Shown here one piece after another: positions 1 to 12,481 of a stretch of DNA of 64,000 bases. Where the stretch lies: assembly GCF_048569485.1 (NCBI RefSeq), contig NC_134364.1, forward strand, positions 131,023,789 through 131,087,788, written 5' to 3'. The position numbers and the translations under genes were made by a program. Origin of the DNA: Anomaloglossus baeobatrachus. Lineage: Eukaryota; Chordata; Amphibia; Anura; Aromobatidae. The first letter of the stretch is position 1; the number at the start of each line of letters is the position of its first letter. Under the pieces are notes generated by a model, which saw only the letters and a list, made by a program, of their open reading frames with translations, ran no database searches and was not told where the DNA came from.

Positions 1-3000
1 AACGGCCGCGTGAAGTCGGCTGCCTGTAGCACGGGCGGGCTGGACAGGGCGTCCTTTAGGGCCCGGAAGGCTGTCTCGCAGTCCATTGTCCAATCGACTG
101 CAGAGGGCAGCTTCTTCTTGGTGAGGTCCGTCAAGGGCTTTGCCAGGCTACTATAGCGTGGAACAAACCTCCTATAGTACCCAGCGGTCCCCAAGAAGGA
201 CATCACCTGCTTCTTGGTCCTGGGGGTGGGCCAGGATGCGATGGCCTCCACTTTCTCAGGCTCGGGCTTCAGCGTTCCCCCACCTACCCGGTGACCGAGG
301 TACTGGACCTCGCTCATGGCCAGCTGACACTTTCCCGGCTTGATGGTCAAACCTGCCCGGTGGATCCGCCTGAGCACCTGTGCTAGATGCTCTAGGTGGT
401 CCTCCCAGGTGGGACTGAAGACAGCAATGTCATCCAGGTACGCGGCCGCGTACCCTTCAAGTCCCTTGAGCAGGGTGTTGACCATCCGCTGGAAAGTGGC
501 AGGGGCATTCCTCATCCCGAATGGCATCACCGTGGACTCGTACAGTCCAAATGGGGTAATAAAGGCAGAGCGTTCCCTGGCCTTGGGAGTCAGGGGGATC
601 TGCCAATATCCCCGGCTCAGATCCATGATGGTCAGGTACTGAGCCCCGGCCAACTGATCGAGCAGGTCATCGATGCGTGGCATTGGGTACGCATCGGCGA
701 CCGTGACAGCATTGAGCCCCCTGTAGTCCACGCAGAACCGAGTGGTTCGGTCCTTCTTAGGGACGAGGACTACAGGCGAGGCCCAAGCGCTGTTGGATGC
801 CTGGATCACCCCCAGCTTCAGCATCTCGTCAATCTCCTGGCGCATGTGTTGCTGCACTTCCAGGGAGACCCGATATGCTGAACGCCGGATCGGGGGATGA
901 TCCCCAGTGTCCACGTGATGGACAGCCAAGTCCGTCCTTCCGGGCTGGTTGGTAAACAACCCCCGGAAGGGGTGTAGGGTGGCCCACAGCTGGGACCGTT
1001 GGTCCTCCAAGAGCTGGTGGCCAACCTCCACATCCTCAAGGGATCCGCCTGCCCTAACCTGGGCTAGCATATCCAAGAGGGTTTCCGCTTCTCCCTCCTC
1101 GGGCAGGTTGCACACGGGGAGCGCACATGCCTCCCGCTCATGATGTGCCTTCATCATGTTCACATGGAAGGGCTTCCGCCTTCCACGGGCAGGGTCCAGG
1201 GTGACCAGGTACGTCACAGGGTTGAGCTGCTGGTACACGAGGTATGGGCCTTCCCAGGCTGCCTGAAGCTTGTCCTGTGGTACGGGGACCAGTACCCACA
1301 CCTCTTGACCCACTTGGTAGGTCCTCTCACAAGCGTTCTGGTCGTACCAGCGCTTCTGATCGGCCTGGGCTTGAGCCATATTGTCGTGTACCAGTTGCGT
1401 CAAGGCCTGCATTTTGTCCCGGAAGCGCATGACATACTCGATAACCGACACTCCAGGGGTGGCCAAATCCCCTTCCCAAGCCTCTTTCACCAGAGCCAGG
1501 GGGCCCCGCACACGTCGCCCGTACAGGAGCTCAAACGGTGAGAATCCTGTTGAGGCCTGTGGAACCTCCCGGTAAGCAAATAACAGGTGTGGGAGATACC
1601 GCTCCCAGTCACGCCCGTGGGAGTCGACCAACATCTTAAGCATCTGCTTTAAGGTGCCATTGAACCGCTCGCACAGGCCATTAGTCTGTGGATGGTACGG
1701 GCTGGCCACCAGATGTCGCACCTGGACTTGCTTACAGAGGGTCTCCATCAGCTGGGACATGAATTGGGTCCCCCGGTCGGTGAGCATTTCCTGGGGAAAA
1801 CCCACTCGGGAGAAAATCTCCAGCAATGCGGTGGCCACCTTGTCAGCCCGAATGGACGACAAGGCCACTGCTTCTGGGTACCGGGTGGCATAGTCAACTA
1901 CCGTCAGTATGAAGCGTTTCCCGGAGCTGCTGGGGATGGCCAGCGGGCCGACCAGATCCACAGCCACCCTCCTGAAAGGCTCATCGATGATTGGCAGAGA
2001 TACTAGTGGGGCTTTGGGGCGTGGCCCCGCCTTCCCCACTCTCTGACAGGTTTCACACGAACGGCAGTAGGCAGCCACATCGGCCCCCATTTTTGGCCAG
2101 TAGAAATGCTGGTTTAACCTGGCCTTGGTCTTAGCGATCCCTAGGTGTCCGGCCATCGGAATCTCATGTGCGATCCGCAACAACTCCATCCGGAACGGAT
2201 AGGGTACCACCAACTGTCGGTCCCTGGGCCACGCCTCCGGTGAACCCTGCTGGACCGTGGCCCGGTACAGCCGTCCTTGGTCCCAGACCACTCGCTCCGG
2301 GTCCGAGTCCGAGGGAGGCTGTGCCGCCTGCTCCTTTAGAGCTTTCAGGCTGTCGTCAGCTTCTAACGCTGCCTGAAACCCCTGACCAGATGTGGCCAGA
2401 ATCGACGAGACTGTCACATCTTCGGTCAGTACCCCGGGACCTGTGTCCTGGCCTCCACCTGACTCGGCTGCCACTTGGTCAGAAGGGGAAGAGCTATCGG
2501 ACCTCCGGGAGGCCCCTTGGCTTCCAGCACTCCCACTGCGGGTGACAGCGGCCACAGCCGCTGCGACCGTGGGTCGTGCCTGCTCCTCCTCCGTTCCTGA
2601 CCAAGTCGCCGGTTCAGGCAGACCTACCTGGCTTCCTGACACCCCGGTTGTGGGGGAACCCTGCACCGAGATCTTACCTGGGAGCACTTCCGCTCCTGGA
2701 CCGGCCCCAATCTCACCTGCCTGTTCCCCCCCTGCAGCAACAGAACCCCGCTGTGAAATCTCTGGGGACCCCACATTTGCTGTGGTAGCCCCCACCCCAC
2801 ACACTGGTCCTCCCCCTGCAGCACCCTGCTCTCTGCTTATCCCTGCAGAGGGCAGCAGATCCCAGCTCACAGGCTGGTTACTTGTAGAGGCATTGTCACA
2901 CCTTTCTCTGACCCCCTCCCCTGTCACAGCTGCAGCTGTGTGTGTGTCTATGGTGTCTGTGCAAGCAGAAATATCAGAGTTCACTCCCTCCTCCCTTACA

Positions 3001-4674
3001 TCATTCATAGATAACACATTAACATTGTCAGGAGTCATGTCAGCACTGGCTGAAGGTTCAGCCTTTGGGGCGGGGCCAAACTGGGAGGTTATTTGCCCCA
3101 AATCTGTCCCAAGTAGCACGTTTGCAGGGATCCGATCAGTTACCCCCACCTCCCTCACCCCTCGCCCTGCGCCCCAGTCCACATAAATGTCAGCAACAGG
3201 CAGCGCCGGGTCAATGCCTCCAATCCCGGAGACAGCGAGGGTTTTTCCAGGGATCAAGTCTTGGGGGGACACCATCTCAGGCCGCACCAGAGTCACCTCC
3301 GAGGCGCTGTCTCGCAGTCCTATGGTCACAGACTGGCCGACGGTGACAGGTTGGAAGCTGTCCAGGGACCTACCACCACCCCCACCCACACAATACACCT
3401 TGGGCGGCCCTTGGGACGGGGACGGAGCCGGGGCCTTGGGACGCTGAGGGCACATGGCCTTGAAGTGTCCAGGTAGGTTGCACTGGTGGCACCGTCTTGG
3501 TTCTGCCACGGGCCTGGAGAGGGGAGTTGAGGGGGACACCCCCTGCAGTCTAGGGGCAGGTGGGGCAGTCGCAGAATTCATCTTACCCCCTCTCCAGGTG
3601 CTGCTGGTGGCCGCTCTCCTGGCCTCAGGGGCCCGGTTGTTGGTGTAGTCATCGGCAAGGGCAGCTGTAGCCGTGGACCCCTTTGGCTTCTGGTCTCGGA
3701 TGAACTGGCGGAGATCCTCAGGGCAGTTCCACAAGAGTTGCTCCGTGATGAACAAGTCCAGGATCTCCGGTCCGGTGGAAAGCTGCAGGCCTTGGGTCCA
3801 GTGGTCGGCAGCTCGGGCAAGTGCCCGCCTGTGGTCAGCCCAGGAGTCCTTTGGTCCCTTCTGTAGGCTCCGGAACTTCTTGCGGTAGGACTCTGGAGTG
3901 AGGTTGTACTGTTGGATCAGGGCCCGCTTGATGGTGTCGTAGCCCTGATCTGCCTCAGCAGGCAAGTCCCCAAGGATATCCAGGGCCTTACCCCTTAAAC
4001 GGGGGGTCAGGTATTTGGCCCACTGGTCCTTGTTCAGATGGTGCTGCAAGCAAGTCCGTTCAAAAGCAGTCAAGAACGAGTCCAAGTCTCCATCCTTCTC
4101 CAGCACTGGGAAGTCCTCAACACGGACCTTTGGAAGTTTGGTGTCTTGAAGGTCACGTGCGGCTGATGAGGGCCGGAGCTGAGCTAGCTGCAGCTGGTAG
4201 TCACGCTCTGCCTGGCGCTCTTCACGCGCTGCCTGCCGCTCCGCAGCCTCAGCCTCACGCGCTGCTTGCCGCTCTGCCTGCCGCTCCGCAGCCTCAGCCT
4301 CACACGCTGCCCTGCGCTCTGCCAGGAGTGCCTGGTAGCCCTCCCGGTCTCCAGCCTGGAGTAGGGCCATAGCCATTTGAAGAAGGCTATCCGAGCCTCC
4401 CAGGCTCGGTGGAATGGCACGTGGTGCTCTGCGGCCCGCTGCGGAGCCTGGTGCTTCACTGTCCATTGCAGAGCGGAGGGCTGGCATCTGGCTCGTTGAG
4501 GAACCTTGGGCGAGCTCCTCCTCATCTTGTCCATAATTGCCAGCTTGTGCGCTGTCCTCTGCAGAACGGTTTTCTGGCGTCGAGCTCCTGGAGGACTCGT
4601 GGGCAACCTCCTCATCGTCTCTGGCCTGAGCATCGGCCATTCCTTTGGCTTTGCTCCTGGTGCTATCAGCCATT
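1..4674 (-). CDS. Gag-Pol of Gmr1-type Gypsy element (partial at C-terminus)
   Basis: Retrotransposon polyprotein, fossil element. The likely start is the ATG at about 4674 (MADSTRSK...). Domains in order: an Ala/Glu/Arg/Gln-rich probable coiled coil (about 4190-4340); a capsid region resembling the SCAN domain (about 3640-4000), ending in the stretch ITEQLLWNCPEDLRQFIRDQ; a CCHC knuckle CHQCNLPGHFKAMC (about 3445-3490); a protease region (about 3200-3350); a Ser/Pro/Gly-rich linker (about 2400-3050); integrase HHCC zinc region (about 2040-2200); integrase core with VAVDLVGP, LTDRGTQF and CERFN (about 1600-1960); a GPY/F-like module (about 1200-1270); then RT with WASPVVLVPKKD and YLDDIAVFSP (about 420-830). 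Established: SCAN domains of vertebrate zinc-finger proteins derive from Gag of this clade. Overall it looks unbroken within the window. Confidence 0.82.
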
Positions 4675-4876
4675 GTTGCAGACTTTGGTCACTGACACAG
4701 AACTGACACCTGATGCCTCCACACACCTTACAGTATCTGCACTCTGACACTCTAGTGTTGAGCTGGTCTGAAGACCCCAGCAGCCACAGCTGCTGCAGGC
4801 AGTCTTTAGTGTCTGGGAGTATGGGTCTCACACTCACACACACTATTATCTCGATCCCACCGCTATGCCACCAATA

Positions 4877-5706
4877 TGTCACAAACCACCGGGGGGGTCA
4901 CTCAGAAATCCCCCGCGCTGGCTACCAGTACGTCACAATCGGGGGGTAACAAGTGGGGTCACCCCTCCTTTATACCTCCCGACCGACAGACAGAGCACGT
5001 GACGCGCTCTCTAGCGCCCCTCTTATAGTCAGGCCAATTATGGAATTGCCCGACAATAAGCAAGGAGGCCGCTATACTACTTATGCCGATTATTGAAGGG
5101 TCCCCGGTGAGAGTAGGGTATATATTCCCCCGACCTCCGCGGGCGGAATATATAATATCTTCCCGAATCTCACTGGCCTCCCCACAATAATCCTTGGCAC
5201 AATTCGCTGCCACCAACCGATTTACGGTAACTATTAGCCGAACACACAGACGTGGGATTCGAGATCGAGATAACAGAACAGCCCAAGATTAATTATATAA
5301 TTTAATCAGCTTAAAGCACACTAGAACTACAATATATACAATAGGGAATCTACAGAATATACATATGTCAGAGTACAGTTACAGATAAAGCATGGGTTAC
5401 AAACAGGTATACAATTACATCAGTTACCTTGTGTGTCTGGCCACAGGGGGGCGCTGTAGACCAGGTTTCTAGGATTCTTCCCACAGATGTTTCCTGCACG
5501 TGCCCCCAGCAATAAGAAGAACCTTGGAAAATGGCCGAAGCAGGGTTATCAACCTGGGCAAATCCAGGTCTCCTCCTACCTTAGTGACCTCACGGGGAAG
5601 CACTGCCACTCCCCCTGCATGGATCAGAATTATCCAGAAAAGGGGATTTTGGCCATAACTGTGCCTGGGAGCGTCGTAGACGGACGTCAAAGCTCTCATT
5701 GTGACA
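4877..5706 (-). repeat. Probable LTR of the left Gypsy element
   Basis: The inner edge is the TGTCACA at 4877, just outside the Gag leader. An LTR should close with the inverted TGTGACA, which occurs at 5700-5706 and again at 6058-6064, giving an LTR of about 830 or about 1188 bp. I cannot choose because the second LTR is outside the window. A possible primer-binding region follows on the minus strand just below 4877. Confidence 0.5.
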
Positions 5707-6178
5707 GTTATGAATTTAGCTACAGAACGAGGGGACTCATGACCTGTCTACGAGTTCCCATATGGCTGATATCACGTTTGGTGTGTTTCCCAATGTCCTA
5801 CTTCCATAAAAAGGGTGTGCCAGCATCGTCCACATGCGGAGACACCATTTCTATGGTTGCCATATTTATCGGAAATATGGCTTGCGAGATATGAACCATT
5901 TTTTACTGGAGTCGTTCTGTCTGGCTACTTCCATAGCCTTGCTAATGAGATAGCAGCCCCAGCTACAGGGTGACGGCAGGGAGTCATCCTGGATCCATTG
6001 TCCTCACATCATCTCATTTCCATATCACAGGACATGGCCATGGATGTGTAAGTGGAATGTGACACCTTCCAGATGCTGCACATTGAGAATAAGAAGGGAG
6101 GGGGGCACTGCCAGGGAGTGATGAGAGCAATTATGACTTCTCGTCATAATTCCTCTTCATATCCCAGGCTTTACCTCA
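5707..6178. other. Unassigned spacer between Gypsy LTR and DIRS element
   Basis: AT-balanced sequence with no long reading frame or clear repeat. It may belong to the LTR if the outer edge is at 6064. Nothing else is recognised. Confidence 0.4.
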
Positions 6179-6335
6179 CAGAGACCCAGACAATTGGGTG
6201 TATAGGCTATGCCTCCGGAGGCCGCACAAAGTACTACACTTAAAAGTGTTAGGCCCCTCCCCTTCTGCCAATACACCCCCCGTGCTCCCACGGGCTGCTC
6301 AGTTTTTTGCTTTGTGCGAAGGAGGTCAGACACGC
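6179..6335 (+). repeat. DIRS left inverted terminal repeat
   Basis: Begins GAGACCCAGACAATTGGGTG and continues through TGCCTCCGGAGGCCGCAC to about 6335. The reverse complement is found at about 12046-12170. The left copy lacks the extra roughly 50 bp that the right end carries, as is usual for DIRS termini. Confidence 0.85.
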
Positions 6336-7334
6336 ACAGCACAGCTCCACAGATTAGTCAGCAGCAGCTGCTGACTATGTCGGTTGGAAGAAAAGTGGGC
6401 CCATATAGGGCCCCCAGCATGCTCCCTTCTCACCCCACTTTTGTCGGCGCTGTTGTTAAGGTTGAGGTATCCATTGCGGGTACGGCGGCTGGAGCCCACA
6501 TGCTGTTTTTCCTTCCCCATCCCCCTTAGGGCTCTGGGTGAAGTGGGATCTTATCGGTCTCCAGGCACTGAGACCGGGCTTCATCCACAACTCCTGTGGA
6601 GCCTGATGGATAGGAGCCGATACCGTTCAGGGACATGGCCCTGCATCTTAAAGGTACTCTGTATCCCTATGGGGACCGCGCACGGCATCACCTCAGCTTT
6701 GCTGGGTGTGCTAGTGCACCGGGGACCGCGGCGCTGACCGGGTCTATATGTGCCATTACACACTCAGCGTCGCTGAGTGTGTTTATATGTAAGGGCTACC
6801 GCACTGACCGCCGTTGCCACGGGACACTGCGGCGCGGCTGGGACTTGTAGTTCGCCGGGGACTTTCACGCGACCGCGCTTTTACGGCGGCCGCGTTTATT
6901 ACTACAGTCCCCGGCTTCATTGCGGCCTAGTTTCCCTTTTTTTCTCCCGCCCTCAGCCCTGACAGGCAGGGGAAGGGCGGGACGCTGCACGGAGCGAGCA
7001 GCAATGAGGGCTGGAGTATGATTTACATGCTCCACTCCCCTCACTGTACACAGTATGAGCGCCCGTTTCGCGCTCTTTCTAGGCCACGCCCACAGCTTCC
7101 TCAGCTCGTCAGGACGCCGCAGCCATTCCTGTCAGCTCCACCGACGCTGCAGAGAGGGACATATTCATGGGAGACCCAGACACGGTCTCTGGTGGCCTCA
7201 CAACCGCTTAGGCGGCTGGTAAGCAGCACATGTGGTGCTAGCCCCATGGTGCTGTATTGTATTGGTACATTATTTGTGTACTGTATATAATTTACACTGT
7301 ATGAGCACAGTTCTTTCTGGCTATATACCCTATT

Positions 7335-8835
7335 GTGTTACTCAGGGAAAACTATAGCATGGCGCCCATAAAAGGCAGGGGTGCCAAAACACAGGCTTAT
7401 TATGTTGCCTGCGCCGCATGTAAGACCCAGCTACAGGCAGGTTCCACTGACCCTCATTGTGTACAGTGTTCGACCCCTGTGACACTTCCTCAGCCGGATC
7501 CTCTGCTAAGAGGGGCCCAGGGGGAGCCACCTGTTGACACTGTCCAGGTGACGGGGACTGAGTTTACAGCCTTTAAGGATCAACTCTCTGAGACTATGGC
7601 TAAGATACTAGAAGCCTTGCAGTCCAGACCGGTATCTCAGCAAAGGGACTCTGTTGAATCATTGTTCCCTGACCCCCCTCAGTTGGACCAACAATGTCCT
7701 CACGGGGTATCTCATACATCCCAGACGGAGGGTTCGGACTTAGAACCTAGCCCCAGATCGTCTAAGCGAGCCCGCTTAGAATTTCCCTCGACATCATATT
7801 GTTTAGGGTCTCAGCGGGGGGATTCTCTGGTTGATGATGCGGAAACAGCTGATCAGGATTCTGATCCTGGGAGCGCTCTCAATCTTAATTCTCCAGACGG
7901 GGACGCCATAGTGAATGTTCTTATTGCATCCATTCATCAGTTGCTGGATATTCTTCCCTCAGCCCCTCCGGCGGAGGAGTCTGATTCTCAGCAGGAGAAA
8001 TTTCGCTTCAGGTTCCCCAAGCGTACACAGAGTATGTTTCTAGACCACTCTGATTTCAGAGAGGCAATCCAGAATCACCATGCTTGTCCGGATAAGCGTT
8101 TCTCTAAGCGCCTTAAGGATACACGTTATCCTTTTCCCCCGGAAGTGGTTAAAGGTTGGATTCAATGTCCCAAAGTGGATCCTCCAATCTCCAGATTGGC
8201 GGCTAGATCCATACTTGCAGTGGAAGATGGGGCCTCGCTTAAAGATGCCACTGACAGGCAGATGGAGCTCTGGATGAAATCCATCTATGAAGCTATCGGA
8301 GCTTCTTTTGCCCCAGCATTCGCAGCCGTATGGGCGCTACAAGCTATATCAGCAGGTCAAGCGAAAATTGAAGCGGCCGCGCCACAAGTGGCTTCCATTA
8401 CCTCCCAGACCTCGGCAATTGCGTCTTACGCTATGAATGCTGTCCTGGACTCTGTGAGCCGTACGGCAGTTGCGACCGCCAATTCGGTAGTAGTCCGCAG
8501 GGCCTTGTGGCTACGGGAGTGGAAGGCAGATTCCGCTTCCAAAAAAGCGTTTAACCGGTTTGCCAATTTCTGGCGACAGGCTCTTTGGCGAGCGCCTGGA
8601 TGAAATCATCAAACAATCCAAGGGAAAGGATACATCCTTACCCCAGCCCAAGCAGAACCTCTCCCAACAGAGGAGAGGGCAGTCGAGGTTTCGGTCCTTT
8701 CGGGGCGCGGGCAGGTCCCAATTCTCCTCGTCCAAAAGGTCTCAGAAAGAACAAAGGAACTCTGATGCATGGCGGTCTAAGTCACGTCCTAAAAAGGCCA
8801 TTGGGAGCACCGCTAACAAAGCGGCTGCCTCATGA
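7335..8835 (+). CDS. DIRS Gag-like protein
   Basis: Structural protein region of the DIRS element. An in-frame ATG at 7359 (MAPIKGRGAK) is the more likely start than 7335. Near the N-terminus two CxxC pairs (CAAC, CVQC) suggest a zinc ribbon. The middle is acidic and Ser/Pro-rich. The C-terminal part holds an Ala-rich helical stretch, then a basic Arg/Ser/Gln/Phe-rich tail reaching about 8835 (FGERLDEII, RGQSRFRSFRGAGRSQF), which fits nucleic-acid binding. It lies directly upstream of the RT block. No enzyme motif is seen. Assignment rests on position and composition typical of DIRS ORF1. Confidence 0.72.
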
Positions 8836-8922
8836 CTTCTACCTCCTCTAGTAGCATCCTCGGTCGGTGGCAGGCTCTCCCGCTTTTGCGACACCTGGCT
8901 GCCACAAATAAAAGACCGCTGG

Positions 8923-10732
8923 GTGAGAGACATTCTGTCTCACGGTTACAAGATAGAGTTCATCTCTCGTCCCCCGACTCGATTCTTCAGGTCTTCTCCG
9001 CCTCCCGAGAGAGCCGAGGCTCTTCTGCAGGCGCTGGGCACTCTGAAGGCAGAAGGAGTGGTGGTCCCTGTTCCTCTTCATCAACAGGGCCACGGTTTTT
9101 ACTCCAACTTGTTTGTGGTCCCAAAGAAGGACGGGTCTTTCCGTCCTGTCCTAGACCTGAAACTTCTCAACAAACACGTAAAGACCAGGCGGTTCCGGAT
9201 GGAATCCCTTCGCTCCGTCATCGCCTCAATGTCCCAAGGAGATTTCCTTGCATCGATCGATATCAAAGATGCTTATCTCCACGTTCCGATTGCCCCAGAG
9301 CACCAGCGCTTCTTGCGCTTCGCCATAGGAAACGAACACCTGCAGTTCGTGGCACTGCCATTCGGCCTGGCAACAGCCCCACGGGTTTTCACCAAGGTTA
9401 TGGCTACTGTAGTAGCGGTCCTCCATTCTCAGGGTCACTCGGTGATCCCGTACTTGGACGATCTGTTGATCAAGGCACCCTCTCTAGAGGCATGCCAACA
9501 CAGCCTCGACGCTACCCTGGAGACTCTCCAGAGTTTCGGGTGGATCATCAATTTTCCAAAGTCAAATCTGACACCGGCCCAATCGCTCACATACCTTGGC
9601 ATGGAGTTTCATACCCTCTCAGCGATAGTGAAGCTTCCGCTGATCAAGCAGCGGTCACTACAGACAGGGGTACAATCTCTCCTTCAAGGCCAGTCACACC
9701 CCTTGAGGCGCCTCATGCACTTCCTGGGGAAGATGGTGGCAGCAATGGAAGCAGTCCCTTTCGCGCAGTTTCACCTGCGTCCTCTTCAATGGGACATCCT
9801 ACGCAAATGGGACAGGAAGCCGACGTCCCTCGACAGGACCGTCTCCCTCTCTCAGGCGACCAAAGCTTCCCTTCGGTGGTGGCTTCTTCCCACTTCATTG
9901 TCGAAGGGGAAATCCTTCCTACCCCCATCCTGGGAAGTAGTCACGACGGACGCAAGTCTGTCAGGGTGGGGAGCGGTTTTTTCTCCACCACAGGACTCAG
10001 GGTACGTGGACCCGGCAAGAGTCCTCGCTTCAGATCAATGTTCTGGAAATTCGGGCAGTGTATCTTGCCCTGAAAGCGTTCCAGCAGTGGCTGGAAGGCA
10101 AGCAGATCCGAATTCAGTCGGACAAATCTACAGCGGTGGCATACATCAACCACCAAGGCGGCACACGCAGTCGACAAGCCTTCCAGGAAGTCCGGCGGAT
10201 TTTGATGTGGGTGGAAGCCACGGCCTCCACCATATCCGCAGTTCACATCCCAGGCGTGGAAAACTGGGAAGCAGATTATCTCAGTCGCCAGGGCATGGAC
10301 GCAGGGGAATGGTCCCTTCACCCGGACGTGTTTCAGGAGATCTGTTGCCGCTGGGGGGTGCCGGACGTCGACCTCATGGCGTCCCGGCACAACAACAAGG
10401 TACCAACGTTCATGGCACGGTCTCAAGATCCCAGAGCTCTGGCGGCAGACGCCTTAGTTCAGGATCGGTCGCAGTTTCAGCTCCCTTATGTGTTTCCTCC
10501 GCTGGCACTGTTGCCCAGAGTGTTACGCAAGATCAGGGCCGACTGCCGCCGCGCCATCCTCGTCGCTCCAGACTGGCCGAGGAGGTCGTGGTACCCGGAT
10601 CTGTGGCATCTCACGGTCGGCCAACCGTGGGCACTACCAGACCGACCAGACTTGCTGTCTCAAGGGCCGTTTTTCCATCTGAATTCTGCGGCCCTCAACC
10701 TGACTGTGTGGCCATTGAGTCCTGGATCCTAG
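8923..10732 (+). CDS. DIRS reverse transcriptase-RNase H region
   Basis: RT core motifs are visible: FVVPKKDGSFRPVLDLK (about 9110-9165), SIDIKDAYLHVPI (about 9253-9290), LPFGLATAPRVF (about 9355-9390) and the catalytic YLDDLLIKAPS (about 9450-9485). A region with QIRIQSDKSTAVAYINHQGG (about 10105-10160) and DYLSRQ (about 10275) fits RNase H. After it comes VDLMASRHNNKVP (about 10370), a stretch commonly found downstream of RNase H in these elements. The reading frames of the RT and recombinase blocks overlap, as is usual for DIRS. It makes the cDNA used for integration. Confidence 0.88.
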
Positions 10733-11751
10733 CGTCTTCAGGGTTATCTCAAGAAGTCATTGCCACTATGAGACAGGCTAGGAAACCAACGTCCGCCAAG
10801 ATTTATCACAGGACGTGGAAAATTTTCCTGTCGTGGTGCTCTGCTCAGGGTTTTTCTCCCTGGCCATTTGCATTACCTACTTTTCTGTCCTTCCTTCAAT
10901 CTGGACGGGAAAAGGGTTTGTCGCTCGGTTCCCTTAAGGGACAAGTTTCAGCGCTCTCTGTGTTTTTCCAGAAGCGCCTAGCTAGACTTCCACAGGTACG
11001 CACGTTCCTGCAGGGAGTTTGTCACATCGTTCCACCTTACAAGCGGCCGTTAGAACCCTGGGATCTAAACAGGGTGCTGATGGTTCTTCAGAAACCACCA
11101 TTCGAGCCAATGAGAGATATTTCTCTCTCACGCCTTTCGCAGAAACTGGTTTTTCTAGTAGCAGTCACTTCACTTCGGAGAGTGTCTGAGCTAGCAGCGT
11201 TGTCGTGCAAAGCCCCTTTTCTGGTTTTTCACCAGGACAAGGTGGTTCTACGTCCGGTTCCGGAGTTTCTCCCTAAGGTGGTATCCCCCTTTCATCTCAA
11301 TCAGGATATTTCCTTACCCTCTATTTATCCTCATCCAGTTCACCAATGTGAAAAGGATTTGCACTTGTTAGATCTGGTGAGAGCACTCAGACTCTACATT
11401 TCTCGTACGGCGCCCCTGCGCCGCTCGGATGCACTCTTTGTCCTTGTCGCTGGCCAGCGTAAAGGGTCACAGGCTTCCAAATCAACCCTGGCTCGGTGGA
11501 TCAAGGAGCCAATTATCGAAGCTTACCGTTCGGCTGGGCTTCCGGTTCCCTCAGGGCTGAAGGCCCATTCTACCAGAGCCGTGGGAGCGTCCTGGGCTTT
11601 GAGGCACCAGGCTGCGGCTCAACAGGTGTGTCAGGCGGCTACCTGGTCGAGCCTGCACACTTTCACGAAGCACTATCAGGTGCATACCTATGCTGCGGCG
11701 GATGCCAGCCTAGGTGGACGAGTCCTTCAGGCGGCGGTTGCCCACCTGTAG
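10730..11751 (+). CDS. DIRS tyrosine recombinase
   Basis: The integration enzyme of the DIRS element. An N-terminal SAM-like region (TSAKIYHRTWKIFLSWC, about 10790-10840) is followed by a catalytic domain. The first catalytic Arg lies in SLRRVSEL (about 11170-11200). The HSTR box (GLKAHSTRAVGAS, about 11555-11600) supplies the His and second Arg. HTFTKHYQVH (about 11660-11690) holds the later His and the nucleophilic Tyr region. Length from the linker to the stop (about 335 residues) is typical. It ends about 60 bp before the internal complementary region. Confidence 0.88.
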
Positions 11752-11811
11752 GAAAGGGCCGTTTTACGGCTCTCTTACGAGGTATTATTTTACCCACCCA
11801 GGGACTGCTTT

Positions 11812-11930
11812 TGGACGTCCCAATTGTCTGGGTCTCCCAATAGAGCGAAAAAGAAGAAGGGAATTTTGTTTACTTACCGTAAATTCCTTTTCTTCTAGCT
11901 CTAATTGGGAGACCCAGCACCCGCCCCTGT
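11812..11930 (+). repeat. DIRS internal complementary region
   Basis: Contains GGGTCTCCCAATAGAGC and its inverted partner AGCTCTAATTGGGAGACCC on either side of a roughly 50-bp core. The segment 11850-11915 is the reverse complement of the right terminus 12162-12224. DIRS elements are thought to use such a region to bring both ends together in a circular intermediate. Confidence 0.8.
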
Positions 11931-12045
11931 TTTTTTGTGTACACATGTTGTTCATGTTGAATGGTTTCAGTTCTCCGAGTTTCCTTCGGATTGAAGTTAA
12001 ACCAGTTTATAATTATTTTTTCCTCCTTCTTGCTTTTGCACCAAA

Positions 12046-12225
12046 ACTGAGCAGCCCGTGGGAGCACGGGGGGGTGTATTGGCAGAAGGGGAGGGGCCTA
12101 ACACTTTTAAGTGTAGTACTTTGTGCGGCCTCCGGAGGCATAGCCTATACACCCAATTGTCTGGGTCTCCCAATTAGAGCTAGAAGAAAAGGAATTTACG
12201 GTAAGTAAACAAAATTCCCTTCTTT
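12046..12225 (+). repeat. DIRS right inverted terminal repeat with terminal extension
   Basis: Bases 12046-12170 match the left repeat in inverted orientation. Bases 12162-12224 (GGGTCTCCCAATTAGAGC onward) extend beyond the left repeat and match the internal complementary region. Confidence 0.85.
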
Positions 12226-12340
12226 GTTTCTATTTTGTTGGAACAGTTTATGAAGAGGGAATAAATCTGCTGGACTTATACGGAAACGTTCCTGTATTTG
12301 CCTCAAACCCGCAACCGAGCAAATCAGAACATTACATCAT

Positions 12341-12481
12341 ATAGGAAACACTGAGGATGATGTATACTGTATACAGCATAAAGGAGTCACTGAGGATGAT
12401 GTATACTGTATACAGCATAAAGGAGTCACTGAGGATGATGTATACTGTATACAGCATAAAGGAGTCACTGAGGATGATGTA
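12341..12481 (+). repeat. 39-bp minisatellite, about 3.5 units, left part
   Basis: The unit begins GAGGATGATGTATACTGTAT and ends GGAGTCACT, repeating at 39 bp. A similar single unit (AAGGAAACACTGAGGATGATG) resumes at 18916 to the right of the mariner element. The mariner therefore inserted inside an existing array. Confidence 0.85.

Larger units (their letters stand above)
1..5706 (-). mobile_element. Gmr1-type Ty3/Gypsy LTR retrotransposon, partial (runs off left edge)
   Basis: Seen: reading the minus strand from about 4877 down to 1 gives, in order, an LTR edge, a Gag with a SCAN-like region and a CCHC knuckle, a protease region, integrase and then reverse transcriptase. Integrase ahead of RT is the reverse of the usual Gypsy order and is the known hallmark of the Gmr1 group of deuterostome Gypsy elements. 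RNase H and the second LTR would lie left of base 1. The coding part I could read looks open, with no clear break, so it may be young. The outer edge is uncertain (5706 or 6064, see the LTR entry). Confidence 0.85.
6179..12225 (+). mobile_element. DIRS-type tyrosine-recombinase retrotransposon, apparently near whole
   Basis: Seen: about 6 kb bounded by inverted repeats (6179-6335 against about 12046-12170) rather than direct LTRs. It carries Gag, RT-RNase H and a tyrosine recombinase, and an internal region near 11812-11930 complementary to the right terminus. This combination defines DIRS elements, which integrate with a recombinase and leave no target duplication. Three coding blocks are long and open, so I judge it recent, with at most one or two breaks. 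I see no target-site duplication, as expected for the family. Confidence 0.9.

Noticed and set aside
140-4372. Plus-strand frames such as the Pro/Ser-rich one at 2392-3186
   Set aside because: They are antisense to the Gypsy Gag-Pol read on the minus strand, which has clear domains.
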